18,508 nt of DNA. It comes from JAAYRQ01 sp035647815 (lineage in GTDB: Bacteria > Bacillota > Syntrophomonadia > Syntrophomonadales > Syntrophomonadaceae). Shown here in pieces: positions 1-7,141 of the stretch (the stretch's first letter is position 1; each line of letters opens with the position of its first letter). The notes beneath the pieces are model-generated. The model made no database searches. It saw only the letters and a program-made list of their open reading frames with translations, and was not told where the DNA came from. A program made the translations under genes and the position numbers. Location of the stretch: the NCBI GenBank assembly GCA_035647815.1, contig DASRMR010000032.1, positions 1 through 18,508 of the forward strand. The letters run 5' to 3'.

Positions 1-2
1 AT

Positions 3-521
3 CTAGAAGCTGTACAGCAAATTACAGTTTCTGAATTGGTTGCCATGGGTAGAAGCCCATATCAACAGTTTGGTTGGATATTAAGAGAAAAAGATAAAAA
101 TAGTATTGAATGGGCTATTGATTATATGAATTTAGGTGCTCTGCGCAATAAATCATTAGATAAAATATCCGGTGGTGAACGTCAGAGAGCTTGGATTGCT
201 ATGATACTAGCTCAAGATACAGATATTGTATTACTTGATGAGCCTATTACTTTTTTGGATTTAAAATATCAATGGTGTTTACTAGAGATCATCAGAAAGA
301 TTCGTTCGCAATTTAATAAAACTTTTATTCTAGTATTACATGATATCAATCAAGCTATAGCCGTAGCCGATTCCTTTGTAGTTCTTAAAGAAGGAAATAT
401 TCGAGCTTATGGTCAGGCTCAAGACATTATTACTAGCCATTTATTAAAAGATGTTTACGATGTATCCGCCCAAATTTGTAATTTTAATTCCCAGGCGGTT
501 GTTTTACCTTTGGAAAGGTGA
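3..521 (+). CDS. Iron/metal-chelate ABC transporter ATP-binding protein (FecE/BtuD type), 5' end outside window
   Basis: ATPase subunit of a metal-chelate importer, expected to sit on the cytoplasmic face and power the FecCD-type permease encoded downstream. The reading frame is open from the first complete codon at 3, giving LEAVQQITVSELVAMGRSPY, a stretch typical of FecE/BtuD proteins just after the Q-loop. The TTG at 36 is therefore internal, and the real start with the Walker A motif lies left of the window. Visible motifs are the signature ISGGERQR (about nt 165-190), Walker B DIVLLDEP (about 223-246) and the switch histidine in LVLHD (about 334-348). The gene ends 16 bases before the methyltransferase start, so the two are probably co-transcribed. 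The substrate (siderophore, heme, cobalamin or another chelate) cannot be told from this fragment. Confidence 0.93.
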   Translation, partial: LEAVQQITVSELVAMGRSPYQQFGWILREKDKNSIEWAIDYMNLGALRNKSLDKISGGERQRAWIAMILAQDTDIVLLDEPITFLDLKYQWCLLEIIRKIRSQFNKTFILVLHDINQAIAVADSFVVLKEGNIRAYGQAQDIITSHLLKDVYDVSAQICNFNSQAVVLPLER

Positions 522-537
522 AAGAAAGGATTGTTTA

Positions 538-1134
538 ATGACTACTCCCTTTATGAGTTTAATACCAATATATCCCTTGATTGCACAACAAATTCTGGAT
601 GATTATCAGATTACTGTTGGCAAATGTCTTGATATCGGTACTGGACATGGGTTTTTAGGAATTGAATTAGCAAAAATCACTAACTTGGAAGTGTATTTTG
701 TAGATTTAGATCCAGAAGCTTTAGAGAAAGCTAAAAAAAATGTGGCCACGAATATGCTCGAAAACCCACATCATTTTGTAGGTGCTGATGTAACCGCCCT
801 TCCCTTTGAAGATAATTTTGCCGATCTCGTTATTAGCCGCGGTTCACTCTGGTTTTGGAAAGATCAAGTCAAAGGCTTACAAGAAATAAACCGGGTCTTG
901 AAAACAGGAGGAACTGCTTTTGTAGGAGGTGGTTTGGGCCGGTATACACCAGCTACAATGCGCAAGCGTCTGCAAGGTAAGAAACGCAAAATGCTAGAAG
1001 CCCAAGGTGAGAAGGGGTTTTTGAAAGGAAATGAGCTGGAAAAAATCTTGCTTAAAACTGGTATAAGCAATTATCGTCTTATTGCTGATGTTGAAGGTGA
1101 ACCAGGACACTGGGTTGAGATCAAGAAAATCTAA
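538..1134 (+). CDS. Class I SAM-dependent methyltransferase embedded in the metal ABC transporter operon
   Basis: A 198-residue protein with the Rossmann-type SAM-binding motif I (LDIGTGHG, residues 31-38), an acidic end of strand 2 (YFVDLDPE, about 53-60) and a post-motif segment ADLVISRGSLWFW. This matches the Methyltransf_11/25 group. The frame is open back to a TTG at 451 inside the preceding gene. I chose the ATG at 538 because it follows AAAGGA at a suitable distance and avoids a long overlap with the ATPase. It lies between the ATPase and binding-protein genes with short gaps, so it shares their transcript. The methyl acceptor is unknown. It could act on the imported chelate or a metal-related metabolite, but that is inference from position only. 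Confidence 0.88.
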   Translation: MTTPFMSLIPIYPLIAQQILDDYQITVGKCLDIGTGHGFLGIELAKITNLEVYFVDLDPEALEKAKKNVATNMLENPHHFVGADVTALPFEDNFADLVISRGSLWFWKDQVKGLQEINRVLKTGGTAFVGGGLGRYTPATMRKRLQGKKRKMLEAQGEKGFLKGNELEKILLKTGISNYRLIADVEGEPGHWVEIKKI

Positions 1135-1158
1135 ATACACACGAGGAGGTATATTATT

Positions 1159-2178
1159 GTGAGTAAAAAGAAACTATGTTTGGTTTTTTTAATGATCCTA
1201 AGTTTGCTTGTTATGCTGTCAGGATGCGCTGGGCAAGATAAACCGGCCGTTAGCAATAATCAGGATAAGGTCTCCGAATTTCGTATAATACAAGATGATT
1301 TGAAACGTGAAGTAGAAGTTCCTAACCAACCTAAACGAGTACTGTCATTAAATTCAAGTATGACCGAAATAGTTTTTCAGCTAGGCGTAGTCCCAGTAGG
1401 GAAGGTCAACGAGTACATAATATCGCGTCCCGAAACTGAAAATTTACCCGAAATTTCCCTGGAGAACTCCCCTAATATTGAAATGATCAATAAACTAGAG
1501 CCTGATCTTATTATTGCTCACGCCAAAAACCATGCTCAAATACTCGATAGCCTTGAAAGTACCGGAGCTGCTGTAGTATTTGTTGATCCTAGTAAAGCTG
1601 AAAATCAATTAATCGGCAGAGCAGATCTGATTGGTGAAGCTCTGAACCGTCAAGAGGAAGCTGCAAAATATACCGAAAAAATTACAGCAAAATCTCAACA
1701 ACTAAGTAAGAAAATAGCACAATCTCCGATTAAAACTGCTTTGTTTATTCAAAGAGGCAGTCAAAACATAATGGCTGCACAATCCTTCTGTTTTTGGGGT
1801 AGACTACTGACTGATCTGGGAATTGAAAATATTGTGCCATTAAAGGTGTCTAATACTTCTAAAGCTGGTTTCGTCACTTTCGATATGGAAACAATTATCC
1901 AAAAAGACCCGGATGTCGTCCTTGTCTTGCAACCAGGTTTTAGATCTGCTAACGAGAAGGGGAAAAAACAGGGACAGGGACAGGGGCAAAAACAAGAACC
2001 GGCTAAAACTATGGGCTCGGCAGAGTTGTTAGCCATGTATAAAAATGATCCTATGTGGCAACCCTTGTCTGCTGTTAAAAACGACCGTATTCTAGTTGTT
2101 CCTATTAATATTGCTCCAGGTAAAATAAGTGTATTGGAAGCCTTGGAAGTAATCGCCGAAATAGTGGCACCGGAATAA
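1159..2178 (+). CDS. Metal-chelate ABC transporter substrate-binding lipoprotein (Peripla_BP_2, FepB/BtuF type)
   Basis: Extracellular binding protein that should capture the chelate and deliver it to the permease. The N-terminus is a lipoprotein signal: positive MSKKK, a hydrophobic stretch and the lipobox LSGC, with Cys23 as the lipidated residue. The body follows the helical-backbone metal-receptor fold, with RVLSLNSSMTEIVFQLG near residue 60 and the NIEMINKLEPDLIIAH segment typical of the family. The GTG start is set by GAGGAGGT at 1143-1150, eight bases upstream. Length (339 residues) is normal. An unusual Gly/Gln/Lys-rich tract (GQGQGQKQ, about residues 270-280) sits in the C-terminal lobe and is encoded by near-tandem GGGACA units. 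It probably forms a surface loop. Confidence 0.92.
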   Translation: MSKKKLCLVFLMILSLLVMLSGCAGQDKPAVSNNQDKVSEFRIIQDDLKREVEVPNQPKRVLSLNSSMTEIVFQLGVVPVGKVNEYIISRPETENLPEISLENSPNIEMINKLEPDLIIAHAKNHAQILDSLESTGAAVVFVDPSKAENQLIGRADLIGEALNRQEEAAKYTEKITAKSQQLSKKIAQSPIKTALFIQRGSQNIMAAQSFCFWGRLLTDLGIENIVPLKVSNTSKAGFVTFDMETIIQKDPDVVLVLQPGFRSANEKGKKQGQGQGQKQEPAKTMGSAELLAMYKNDPMWQPLSAVKNDRILVVPINIAPGKISVLEALEVIAEIVAPE

Positions 2179-2220
2179 TTTAAGAAATAAATCTTAGGGT
2201 ATTGGAGAATCGATTCACAT

Positions 2221-3240
2221 ATGAATTTTTACACAGATAATATAAAACACCGCAAACGTTTGTTGTGGATCTTTTTCCTGGCATTCCTGACAGCTTTAGC
2301 AATTGTGTTCAGCATAAGCAATGGTAGCTTACATTTTCCCCTGGCAGATATTATTACGGCACTATCTGGAAAATGCCCTGATAGACTGACCCAACATATT
2401 GTCTATAATGTAAGATTGCCGCGTACTTTGATAGCTGCAATGGTTGGTCTTAATATGGGGATAGCAGGAGCTCTATTGCAAGGTCTTCTGCGCAACCCAC
2501 TAGCTTCACCTAATATTATCGGAGCTAATTCAGGGGCCGGCTTGGGAGCTGTAATTGTTATGTGCATTTTTCCCGGCAATATTAATATGCTCCCTCCAGC
2601 TGCCTTCTTGGGAGCCTTGCTGGCAGGACTGATTATCTATGGTCTTTCTAAACGGGATGGCACCAGTTCAAATGTAACAATAATCCTAGCAGGTGTTGCT
2701 TTAGGAGCCCTTTTTTCCGCTTTTACTTCTGCGATTATGATTTTACATAGTGATGAGCTAGGAATTACCTATACCTGGTTAGCAGGTAGCTTAACCGGTC
2801 GTAGTTGGCCTTATCTGCAAATATTGTGGCCATACAGTTTGTTGGGCACTCTAGCTGCCATATATTTCAGCCCCAAAATCAACCTTTTTATGCTAGGTGA
2901 AGAGATGGGAAAGAATTTGGGTTTATCTATTGAAGTGTCCAGGTTTTTGATTATTATTAATGCTTCCGTATTAGCTGGAAGTGCAGTAAGTGTAGCTGGA
3001 ACAATTGGCTTTATCGGAATTATAGCTCCCCATCTTGCTAGAATGTTAATTGGCAGTGATTACCGCTATCTAGTTTTCTTATCCGGAATCCTAGGTGCAC
3101 TTATACTTATTGTCGGAGATGCTTTAGCACGAACGATGTTTCAACCTCTGGAAATTCCAGTAGGAATAATTACCGCTATTTTAGGAGCACCATTCTTCTT
3201 TTTCCTACTCTACAGAAAACGCTCCAACCTTTTATCTTGA
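2221..3240 (+). CDS. FecCD/BtuC-family ABC transporter permease
   Basis: Membrane subunit of the metal-chelate importer, 339 residues, strongly hydrophobic throughout with multiple predicted membrane segments, as in BtuC/FecCD permeases. Family hallmarks are VRLPRTLIAAMVGLNMGIAG (about residues 62-81), the following LLRNPLASPNIIGANSGAGLG, and the C-terminal GTIGFIGIIAPHLARMLIG with GDALAR, which form the coupling region that contacts the ATPase. The ATG follows the binding-protein gene by 42 bases. The nearest GGAGA is about 12 bases upstream, longer than ideal, so translation may be modest. Only one permease gene is present here; a homodimeric permease as in BtuC would need no second gene. 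It is the last gene of this plus-strand operon. Confidence 0.93.
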   Translation: MNFYTDNIKHRKRLLWIFFLAFLTALAIVFSISNGSLHFPLADIITALSGKCPDRLTQHIVYNVRLPRTLIAAMVGLNMGIAGALLQGLLRNPLASPNIIGANSGAGLGAVIVMCIFPGNINMLPPAAFLGALLAGLIIYGLSKRDGTSSNVTIILAGVALGALFSAFTSAIMILHSDELGITYTWLAGSLTGRSWPYLQILWPYSLLGTLAAIYFSPKINLFMLGEEMGKNLGLSIEVSRFLIIINASVLAGSAVSVAGTIGFIGIIAPHLARMLIGSDYRYLVFLSGILGALILIVGDALARTMFQPLEIPVGIITAILGAPFFFFLLYRKRSNLLS

Positions 3241-3245
3241 AGTTG

Positions 3246-3275
3246 TATGTCAAGGGGACGGTTCTTTTTGCATAT
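3246..3275. repeat. Short dispersed-repeat fragment (AAGGGGACGGTTCTTTTTG type)
   Basis: Immediately after the permease stop lies GTCAAGGGGACGGTTCTTTT. From memory this resembles short intergenic sequences scattered in many Firmicutes genomes, often near remnants of REP-associated transposase elements. A diverged relative (GACATGGGGACGGGGTTGTT) occurs at 6213-6232 after another gene stop. The shared core is GGGGACGG. No transposase is visible in the window. Confidence 0.4.
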
Positions 3276-3356
3276 ATAGGCTAGCTTATTTGTTGATTTA
3301 TTTACTATATAAACGCTGGGTACTGCTAGCTTTGTAATCCTGAAAACCTAAATTTA

Positions 3357-3434
3357 TCATTCTGAACATAGTGAAGAATCTTCCCCCCTATTATGATGTA
3401 CAAGGGAAAGATCCTTCGTTTCTCTCAGGATGAC
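3357..3434. repeat. MITE-like imperfect inverted repeat (CATTCTGAAC...GGATGACA)
   Basis: A 78-bp element. The left arm (3357-3386, TCATTCTGAACATAGTGAAG then AATCTTCCCC) pairs imperfectly with the right arm ending in CTCTCAGGATGACA: most positions of TCATxCTGA...GAAGxATCTT match its reverse complement. It resembles the widespread 'CATTCTGAG...GAAGAATCT' intergenic repeats of Firmicutes and other phyla. It lies between two convergent genes, so its transcript could fold into a long hairpin and end transcription from both sides. A 17-bp piece of the left arm (3372-3388) recurs at 6317-6333. Confidence 0.65.
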
Positions 3435-3452
3435 ACGGCATAAGATTGTAAT

Positions 3453-4295
3453 CTATTTCTTGCTTAATTCTTGTTTTTTAGCGATACTTTCAGTCAAGCG
3501 ATCAAGGGTAACAGCTAAAATTACAATACCCAAACCACCAACTGTCCCCATACCAACATCGAGCCTTTGCATAGATTTTAAAACGACTAAGCCTAGTCCA
3601 TCTGCACCAATCATAGACGCAATAACAGTCATTGATAATGACATCATAATACACTGGTTAACACCTGCCATGATTGTAGGGAGAGCCAAGGGTAACTGCA
3701 CATCTATTAACATATTCCATCTGCTTGAACCAAATGCACGAGCAGCTTCTATCATTTCTTTAGATACCCCTCGTATGCCTAAATTAGTCAAACGTACAGC
3801 AGGTGGCATAGCGAAGATCATCGTCGCTGCTAATGCCGCTACCTTACCCATACCAAAAAACATTACTGCTGGAATCAGATAAACGAAACTAGGTAAAGTC
3901 TGCATTAAATCTAAGATGGGACGGATTATCTTTTCAGCAACATTATTTTGGGAAGCTAAAATACCTAAGGGAATACCAAAAAATAAAGAGATTGCTGTTC
4001 CTGAAAGAGCCAGAGCAATAGTCGCTACTGTCTCCTCCCATATTTGCATGCCAAAAGTAGCCAACAAGCCTAAAACAGCGAAAATGGCCAAACGCGTTCC
4101 CGCTAGACGCCAAATAAGTAAACCTATAAGTAACATAACGACAAATTCAGGCGGCCATAGCAAAATATCTTCAAATCCCTGAATAAGTTGCTCTAAAGAG
4201 GAACTTAAGGAACGCATCGCAGGACTAATATAATAATTAATAACTTCAAAAAGGGAATTAACCCAATCTGCTAAAGGGATAAAAAATTCAATCAT
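3453..4295 (-). CDS. Glycine betaine/proline-type ABC transporter permease (ProW/OpuAB family)
   Basis: Inner-membrane subunit of an osmoprotectant (glycine betaine/proline-type) importer, 280 residues with an apparently complete BPD_transp_1 domain. Features include ETVATIALALSGTAISLFFG (start of the core domain), the LMQTLPSFVYLIPAVMFFGMG segment typical of ProW/OpuAB, and the EAA coupling motif EAARAFGSSRWNMLIDVQLP, which docks on the ATPase. The ATG overlaps the end of the ATPase gene by 8 bases (ATGATTGA), a translationally coupled arrangement. No substrate-binding protein gene follows: the next downstream sequence is the inverted repeat and then a convergent operon. With the adjacent ATPase damaged, this permease may be non-functional or rely on components elsewhere. 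Confidence 0.9.
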   Translation of the reverse strand: MIEFFIPLADWVNSLFEVINYYISPAMRSLSSSLEQLIQGFEDILLWPPEFVVMLLIGLLIWRLAGTRLAIFAVLGLLATFGMQIWEETVATIALALSGTAISLFFGIPLGILASQNNVAEKIIRPILDLMQTLPSFVYLIPAVMFFGMGKVAALAATMIFAMPPAVRLTNLGIRGVSKEMIEAARAFGSSRWNMLIDVQLPLALPTIMAGVNQCIMMSLSMTVIASMIGADGLGLVVLKSMQRLDVGMGTVGGLGIVILAVTLDRLTESIAKKQELSKK

Positions 4296-5235
4296 GGGTT
4301 TTTACCCCTTTCGCCAGTTTAGCCATTACTGAGCCACGTACTATTACTCCTAGTAGTCTGTTTTCTTCATTGACTACTGCCAAAGGCACGCTTTTACCCG
4401 CTAAAAGCGCAAAAATATCATCTACTGATGTGTCTGGAAGAACTCTAGGAGTATCTCTTTGCAAAATTCCTTCCAAGTCATCCTGTTTCTTTTCTATAGC
4501 ATCTAAAGCAGCTTCTGCTTCAACTAGACCAATCATATGTCTTTCTTTATCTAAAGCAAACACACTAGAAATTCCGTTTTTCTTCATAGTATGCAAAGCT
4601 ACTCTAGGGCCATCCCTAGGATAGAGTATCGTAGCTGTTGTTTTTATCATTACCATTTCAGCTGTAAACACTCGAGAACGGTCCACATCTTCGACAAATT
4701 TTTCCACATACCCTGATGCAGGAGACATCAAAATATCTTCTGGAGTACCTATTTGTACTATTTCCCCATCTTTCATAAGAGCAATGCGATCCCCTAGCTT
4801 CAAAGCTTCATCAAGGTCATGGGTGATAAAAACAATAGTACGGTTCATAATATTTTGTAAATCCAAAAGCTCATTTTGCATATCTTTTCTATTTAAAGGG
4901 TCTAATGCACTAAAAGCTTCGTCCATTAATAAGATTTCCGTTTCTGTCGCTAGTGCTCGTGCTAAACCAACACGTTGTTGCATGCCTCCGCTCAGCTGAC
5001 CAGGGTAGAATTCTTCCCACCCTTTTAAACCTACCATCTCCAAAGCTTTGCGAACCTTTGCCTCGCGTTCTACCACTGGCATTTTTCTTATTTTCAAACC
5101 ATAGGCTACATTTTCTAATACATTTTTGTGTGGAAAGATAGCAAAACTTTGAAAAACCATACTAGTTTTCCAGCGCCGCAAATCTTGCAATTCATTTCTA
5201 CTTAATTTCGTAATATTCTTCCCGCAAAAAGAAAA
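4288..5235 (-). pseudogene. Glycine betaine/proline ABC transporter ATP-binding protein (ProV/OpuAA), N-terminally truncated, Walker A lost
   Basis: Homology begins abruptly at about 5223 with GKNITKLSRNELQDLRRWKT, which corresponds to the middle of the ProV ATPase domain. Upstream is an in-frame TAA (5236-5238), and no Walker A P-loop is found in the preceding 200 bases. From the TTG at 5190 the frame gives 300 residues: Q-loop region SMVFQSFAIFPH, signature LSGGMQQRVGLARAL (about 66-80), Walker B EILLMDE (85-91) and the switch histidine THD (123-125). Two CBS domains follow (about 186-240 and 245-297), the ionic-strength-sensing module of OpuA-type ATPases. Family members are about 370-400 residues, so roughly 80-100 N-terminal residues are missing. 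Without Walker A it should not hydrolyse ATP. The remaining frame is intact, so the loss may be recent. Confidence 0.8.
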
Positions 5236-5371
5236 TTATGGTAGGCTTTTTGAATTATTTCTGAAGTATGTTCAGGTAGTTTGCCACGGTAACTATTTCT
5301 TTATTAATTTTATCAACTTATAAGCCAGAAGCTCTATACATATCAGGGAACATCTGGTATATTCATTCCAA

Positions 5372-5400
5372 TTGTTTTAGAGATAATTTATTACTAATAT
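5372..5400 (+). promoter_or_regulatory. Candidate sigma-A-type promoter for the alpha/beta hydrolase gene
   Basis: A -35 like TTGTTT (5372-5377) and a -10 like TAATAT (5395-5400) are separated by exactly 17 bases. The predicted start of transcription is near 5407, leaving a leader of about 36 bases before the ATG at 5443. The assignment rests on consensus match and position only. Confidence 0.5.
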
Positions 5401-5442
5401 TATGAGAAGACCTATAAAATAAAATGCAAAAGGAGAATTACT

Positions 5443-6204
5443 ATGCCGATAATCGAATTGTCCGCAAGGCAAGTCTATTATGATGAACTTCTTGCTGCTA
5501 CATCAAAGGGAACTATCATCTTTGTTCATGGCAGCGGTGGTACAGGACTAGTGTGGCGTGAACAGATGAAGGCTTTGAGCCAGGACTGGGACTGTGTATC
5601 TATTGATTTACCCGGTCACGGTAATTCATCACCACCGGCCTGTTCCAGTGTAAGTGAAGCTGCAACACTAATAAAAACCTTTATTAAAGAAAAACCTTTG
5701 CAAAAACCTCTTTATCTGGTCGGTCATTCACTAGGCGCTGCTATAACATTACATTATGCCCGCTATTTTTCTGAGAATCTGGCTGGATTTATCCTAATAG
5801 GAGGAGGAGCGAAATTGAAAGTGTTGCCACAAGTATTGGAAAGTTTGGCTAAAGGAGAAATTAATGATGCTTTTACCCGCATAGCTTTCTCCCCTCACAG
5901 TGATCCGGCTTTAATCGAAGCAGAAGTAAAAGTTTATATGCAAAACTCTTCCGCAGTCCTTTTAGCGGGTCTCAATGCCTGTAATGATTTTAATCTAACT
6001 GATGAATTAGCAGCTATTAATCTTCCTGCTTTGCTAATCGTCGGCACTGATGATGTGCTAACACCGGTAAAATATGCAGAATTTCTGAAAAATCATCTGC
6101 CTGATGCTATATTGGAAATATTAGAAGCAGCTGGACATTTTGCTATGCTGGAAAAACCGGTTGCCGTTAATGAAGCTATGGTCAATTTTATTAATAAAAT
6201 ATGA
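5443..6204 (+). CDS. Alpha/beta-fold hydrolase
   Basis: A 253-residue cytoplasmic hydrolase of the alpha/beta fold (Abhydrolase_1/6). It shows the oxyanion segment FVHGSGGTG (about residues 27-35), the nucleophile elbow GHSLG with Ser96, the acid residue in VGTDDVLTP (Asp203 or Asp204) and the catalytic histidine in AAGHFAMLEKP (His232). This completes a Ser-Asp-His triad in the right order. The start is supported by AAAAGGAGA about eight bases upstream. It appears to be a single-gene unit with its own promoter and a downstream hairpin. Members cleave esters, lactones, amides or C-C bonds, and the sequence does not reveal the substrate. Confidence 0.93.
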   Translation: MPIIELSARQVYYDELLAATSKGTIIFVHGSGGTGLVWREQMKALSQDWDCVSIDLPGHGNSSPPACSSVSEAATLIKTFIKEKPLQKPLYLVGHSLGAAITLHYARYFSENLAGFILIGGGAKLKVLPQVLESLAKGEINDAFTRIAFSPHSDPALIEAEVKVYMQNSSAVLLAGLNACNDFNLTDELAAINLPALLIVGTDDVLTPVKYAEFLKNHLPDAILEILEAAGHFAMLEKPVAVNEAMVNFINKI

Positions 6205-6210
6205 CAAGGG

Positions 6211-6239
6211 TATGACATGGGGACGGGGTTGTTGTCATA
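6211..6239. repeat. Small inverted repeat around a GGGGACGG core
   Basis: TATGACA (6211-6217) and TGTCATA (6233-6239) are perfect 7-bp inverted repeats flanking TGGGGACGGGGTTGT. The GGGGACGG core is shared with the sequence at 3246-3275. It sits just after the hydrolase stop and looks like a small dispersed element that inserted at a gene end. Confidence 0.45.
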
Positions 6240-6247
6240 AATACAAG

Positions 6248-6273
6248 AAACCCTTCCTCGAAAGGAAGGGTTT
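6248..6273 (+). terminator. Hairpin between convergent genes, likely bidirectional terminator
   Basis: AAACCCTTCCT (6248-6258) pairs perfectly with AGGAAGGGTTT (6263-6273) around a CGAA loop, an 11-bp stem. It lies between the hydrolase (plus) and pabC (minus), which converge here. There is only a TTT at the stem end on the plus strand. On the minus strand the stem is followed by CTTGTATTTATG, so U-tracts are weak and termination efficiency is uncertain. Confidence 0.6.
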
Positions 6274-6282
6274 AGTCTGCTG

Positions 6283-6308
6283 CCATGGGGTCTGACCCCG
6301 TGGCTAGT
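6283..6308. repeat. Palindromic dispersed repeat, copy 1 of a perfect 21-bp direct repeat
   Basis: CCATGGGGTC (6283-6292) and GACCCCGTGG (6294-6303) form an almost perfect palindrome around one T. The 21 bases at 6288-6308, beginning GGGTCTGACCCCGTGG, recur exactly at 8646-8666. The repeat abuts the copy of the GAAGAATCTTCCCCCC motif at 6317-6333, giving a composite element. Confidence 0.6.
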
Positions 6309-6333
6309 GAACGCAATGAAGAATCTTCCCCCC
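6308..6333. repeat. Partial copy of the CATTCTGAAC/GAAGAATCTT element
   Basis: TGAACGCAATGAAGAATCTT followed by CCCCCC matches 3363-3388 with only a few differences in the first 9 bases; 6317-6333 is identical to 3372-3388. The right arm of the element is absent here, so this looks like a half copy or solo end. Confidence 0.5.
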
Positions 6334-6346
6334 CTTTTTGAAGTAT

Positions 6347-7141
6347 TTAGTTTTTCATTATATATTTTTCAGCATTTATTATCTGCTCAACTAGCTCATG
6401 ATGCTCTTTGTATTTTTGGCTTCCAATCTGTTTTACAGGTATTATCCCGCGCACACTATTAGTTATAAATACTGTTGATGCTGTTTCTAGCTCTAATCTT
6501 CCTACCCGAACTTCTTCGTTTTTGATTCCTAACTTATCTGAAATGGATAAAATCTGTTTGCGCATAACTCCATCTAATAAGTTGCACTCCAGGTGAGGGG
6601 TGTAGATTGTATCACCTTTAATCCAGAATATATTACCGCGACTAGTTTCGCATATTTCTTCTTTTTCGTTTAATATAATGCCATCCCAGTACCCATTTCT
6701 TTCAGCTTCCTGATGTACTAGTAAGTTCTGCCAATAATTAAAGCTCTTATAGCGGTATATTATTTCAGTGCTATGTCTTTTATAGCTGGCGAACTCCAAT
6801 TTAATATTTTTGTCTTTAGGCGGTAAAAGACTACCGGAAATATAATAATTACTAATTTCATTATCTGGCCAAACTAATATGCGCATTATTCCGGATTCAA
6901 CTTTATTAAGATTAGCCCACTGTAAGGCATATCTTTTTATTTCGGATAAATTTATGCTAGGAAAGTAAAAGGCTTGTAATGATGCATCAAGTCTAGCAAT
7001 ATGTTCATCAATCCATAATGGCAGCCCTTTATGGATTCGAGTAGTAGTAAAAAATCCTTGTCCAAAACGAAAAGTATTAAGGTTCGGATTTATTTCAATA
7101 TACTTATCATCATGTTTTGTCCCGGAAAATATGTTGAGCAT
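6347..7141 (-). CDS. pabC: Class IV aminotransferase, probable aminodeoxychorismate lyase
   Basis: Fold-type IV PLP enzyme of 264 residues, predicted to cleave 4-amino-4-deoxychorismate to p-aminobenzoate and pyruvate for folate synthesis in the cytoplasm. Visible features are FRFGQGFFTTTRIHKGLPLW (early core), the probable PLP-binding Lys132 in YRYKSFNYWQN, and the conserved ETSRGNIFWIKGDTIYTPHL block (about residues 165-184) followed by LLDGVMR. The start codon lies inside the 3' end of pabB (32-base overlap) and is preceded by GGAGGAGG at good spacing, so translation is probably coupled. Branched-chain or D-amino acid aminotransferases share this fold. The adjacent PIKGT-type pabB is the main reason to prefer PabC. 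Confidence 0.85.
   Translation of the reverse strand: MLNIFSGTKHDDKYIEINPNLNTFRFGQGFFTTTRIHKGLPLWIDEHIARLDASLQAFYFPSINLSEIKRYALQWANLNKVESGIMRILVWPDNEISNYYISGSLLPPKDKNIKLEFASYKRHSTEIIYRYKSFNYWQNLLVHQEAERNGYWDGIILNEKEEICETSRGNIFWIKGDTIYTPHLECNLLDGVMRKQILSISDKLGIKNEEVRVGRLELETASTVFITNSVRGIIPVKQIGSQKYKEHHELVEQIINAEKYIMKN

Noticed and set aside
451..537. Upstream TTG start of the methyltransferase inside the ABC ATPase gene
   Set aside because: It would add 29 residues overlapping the ATPase coding sequence. The ATG at 538 has a ribosome binding site and begins a normal-length domain.
3430..3882. Plus-strand open frame of 150 codons opposite the betaine-type permease
   Set aside because: It is antisense to a gene with clear ProW motifs, has low-complexity composition and begins within the inverted repeat. 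It is a shadow frame.
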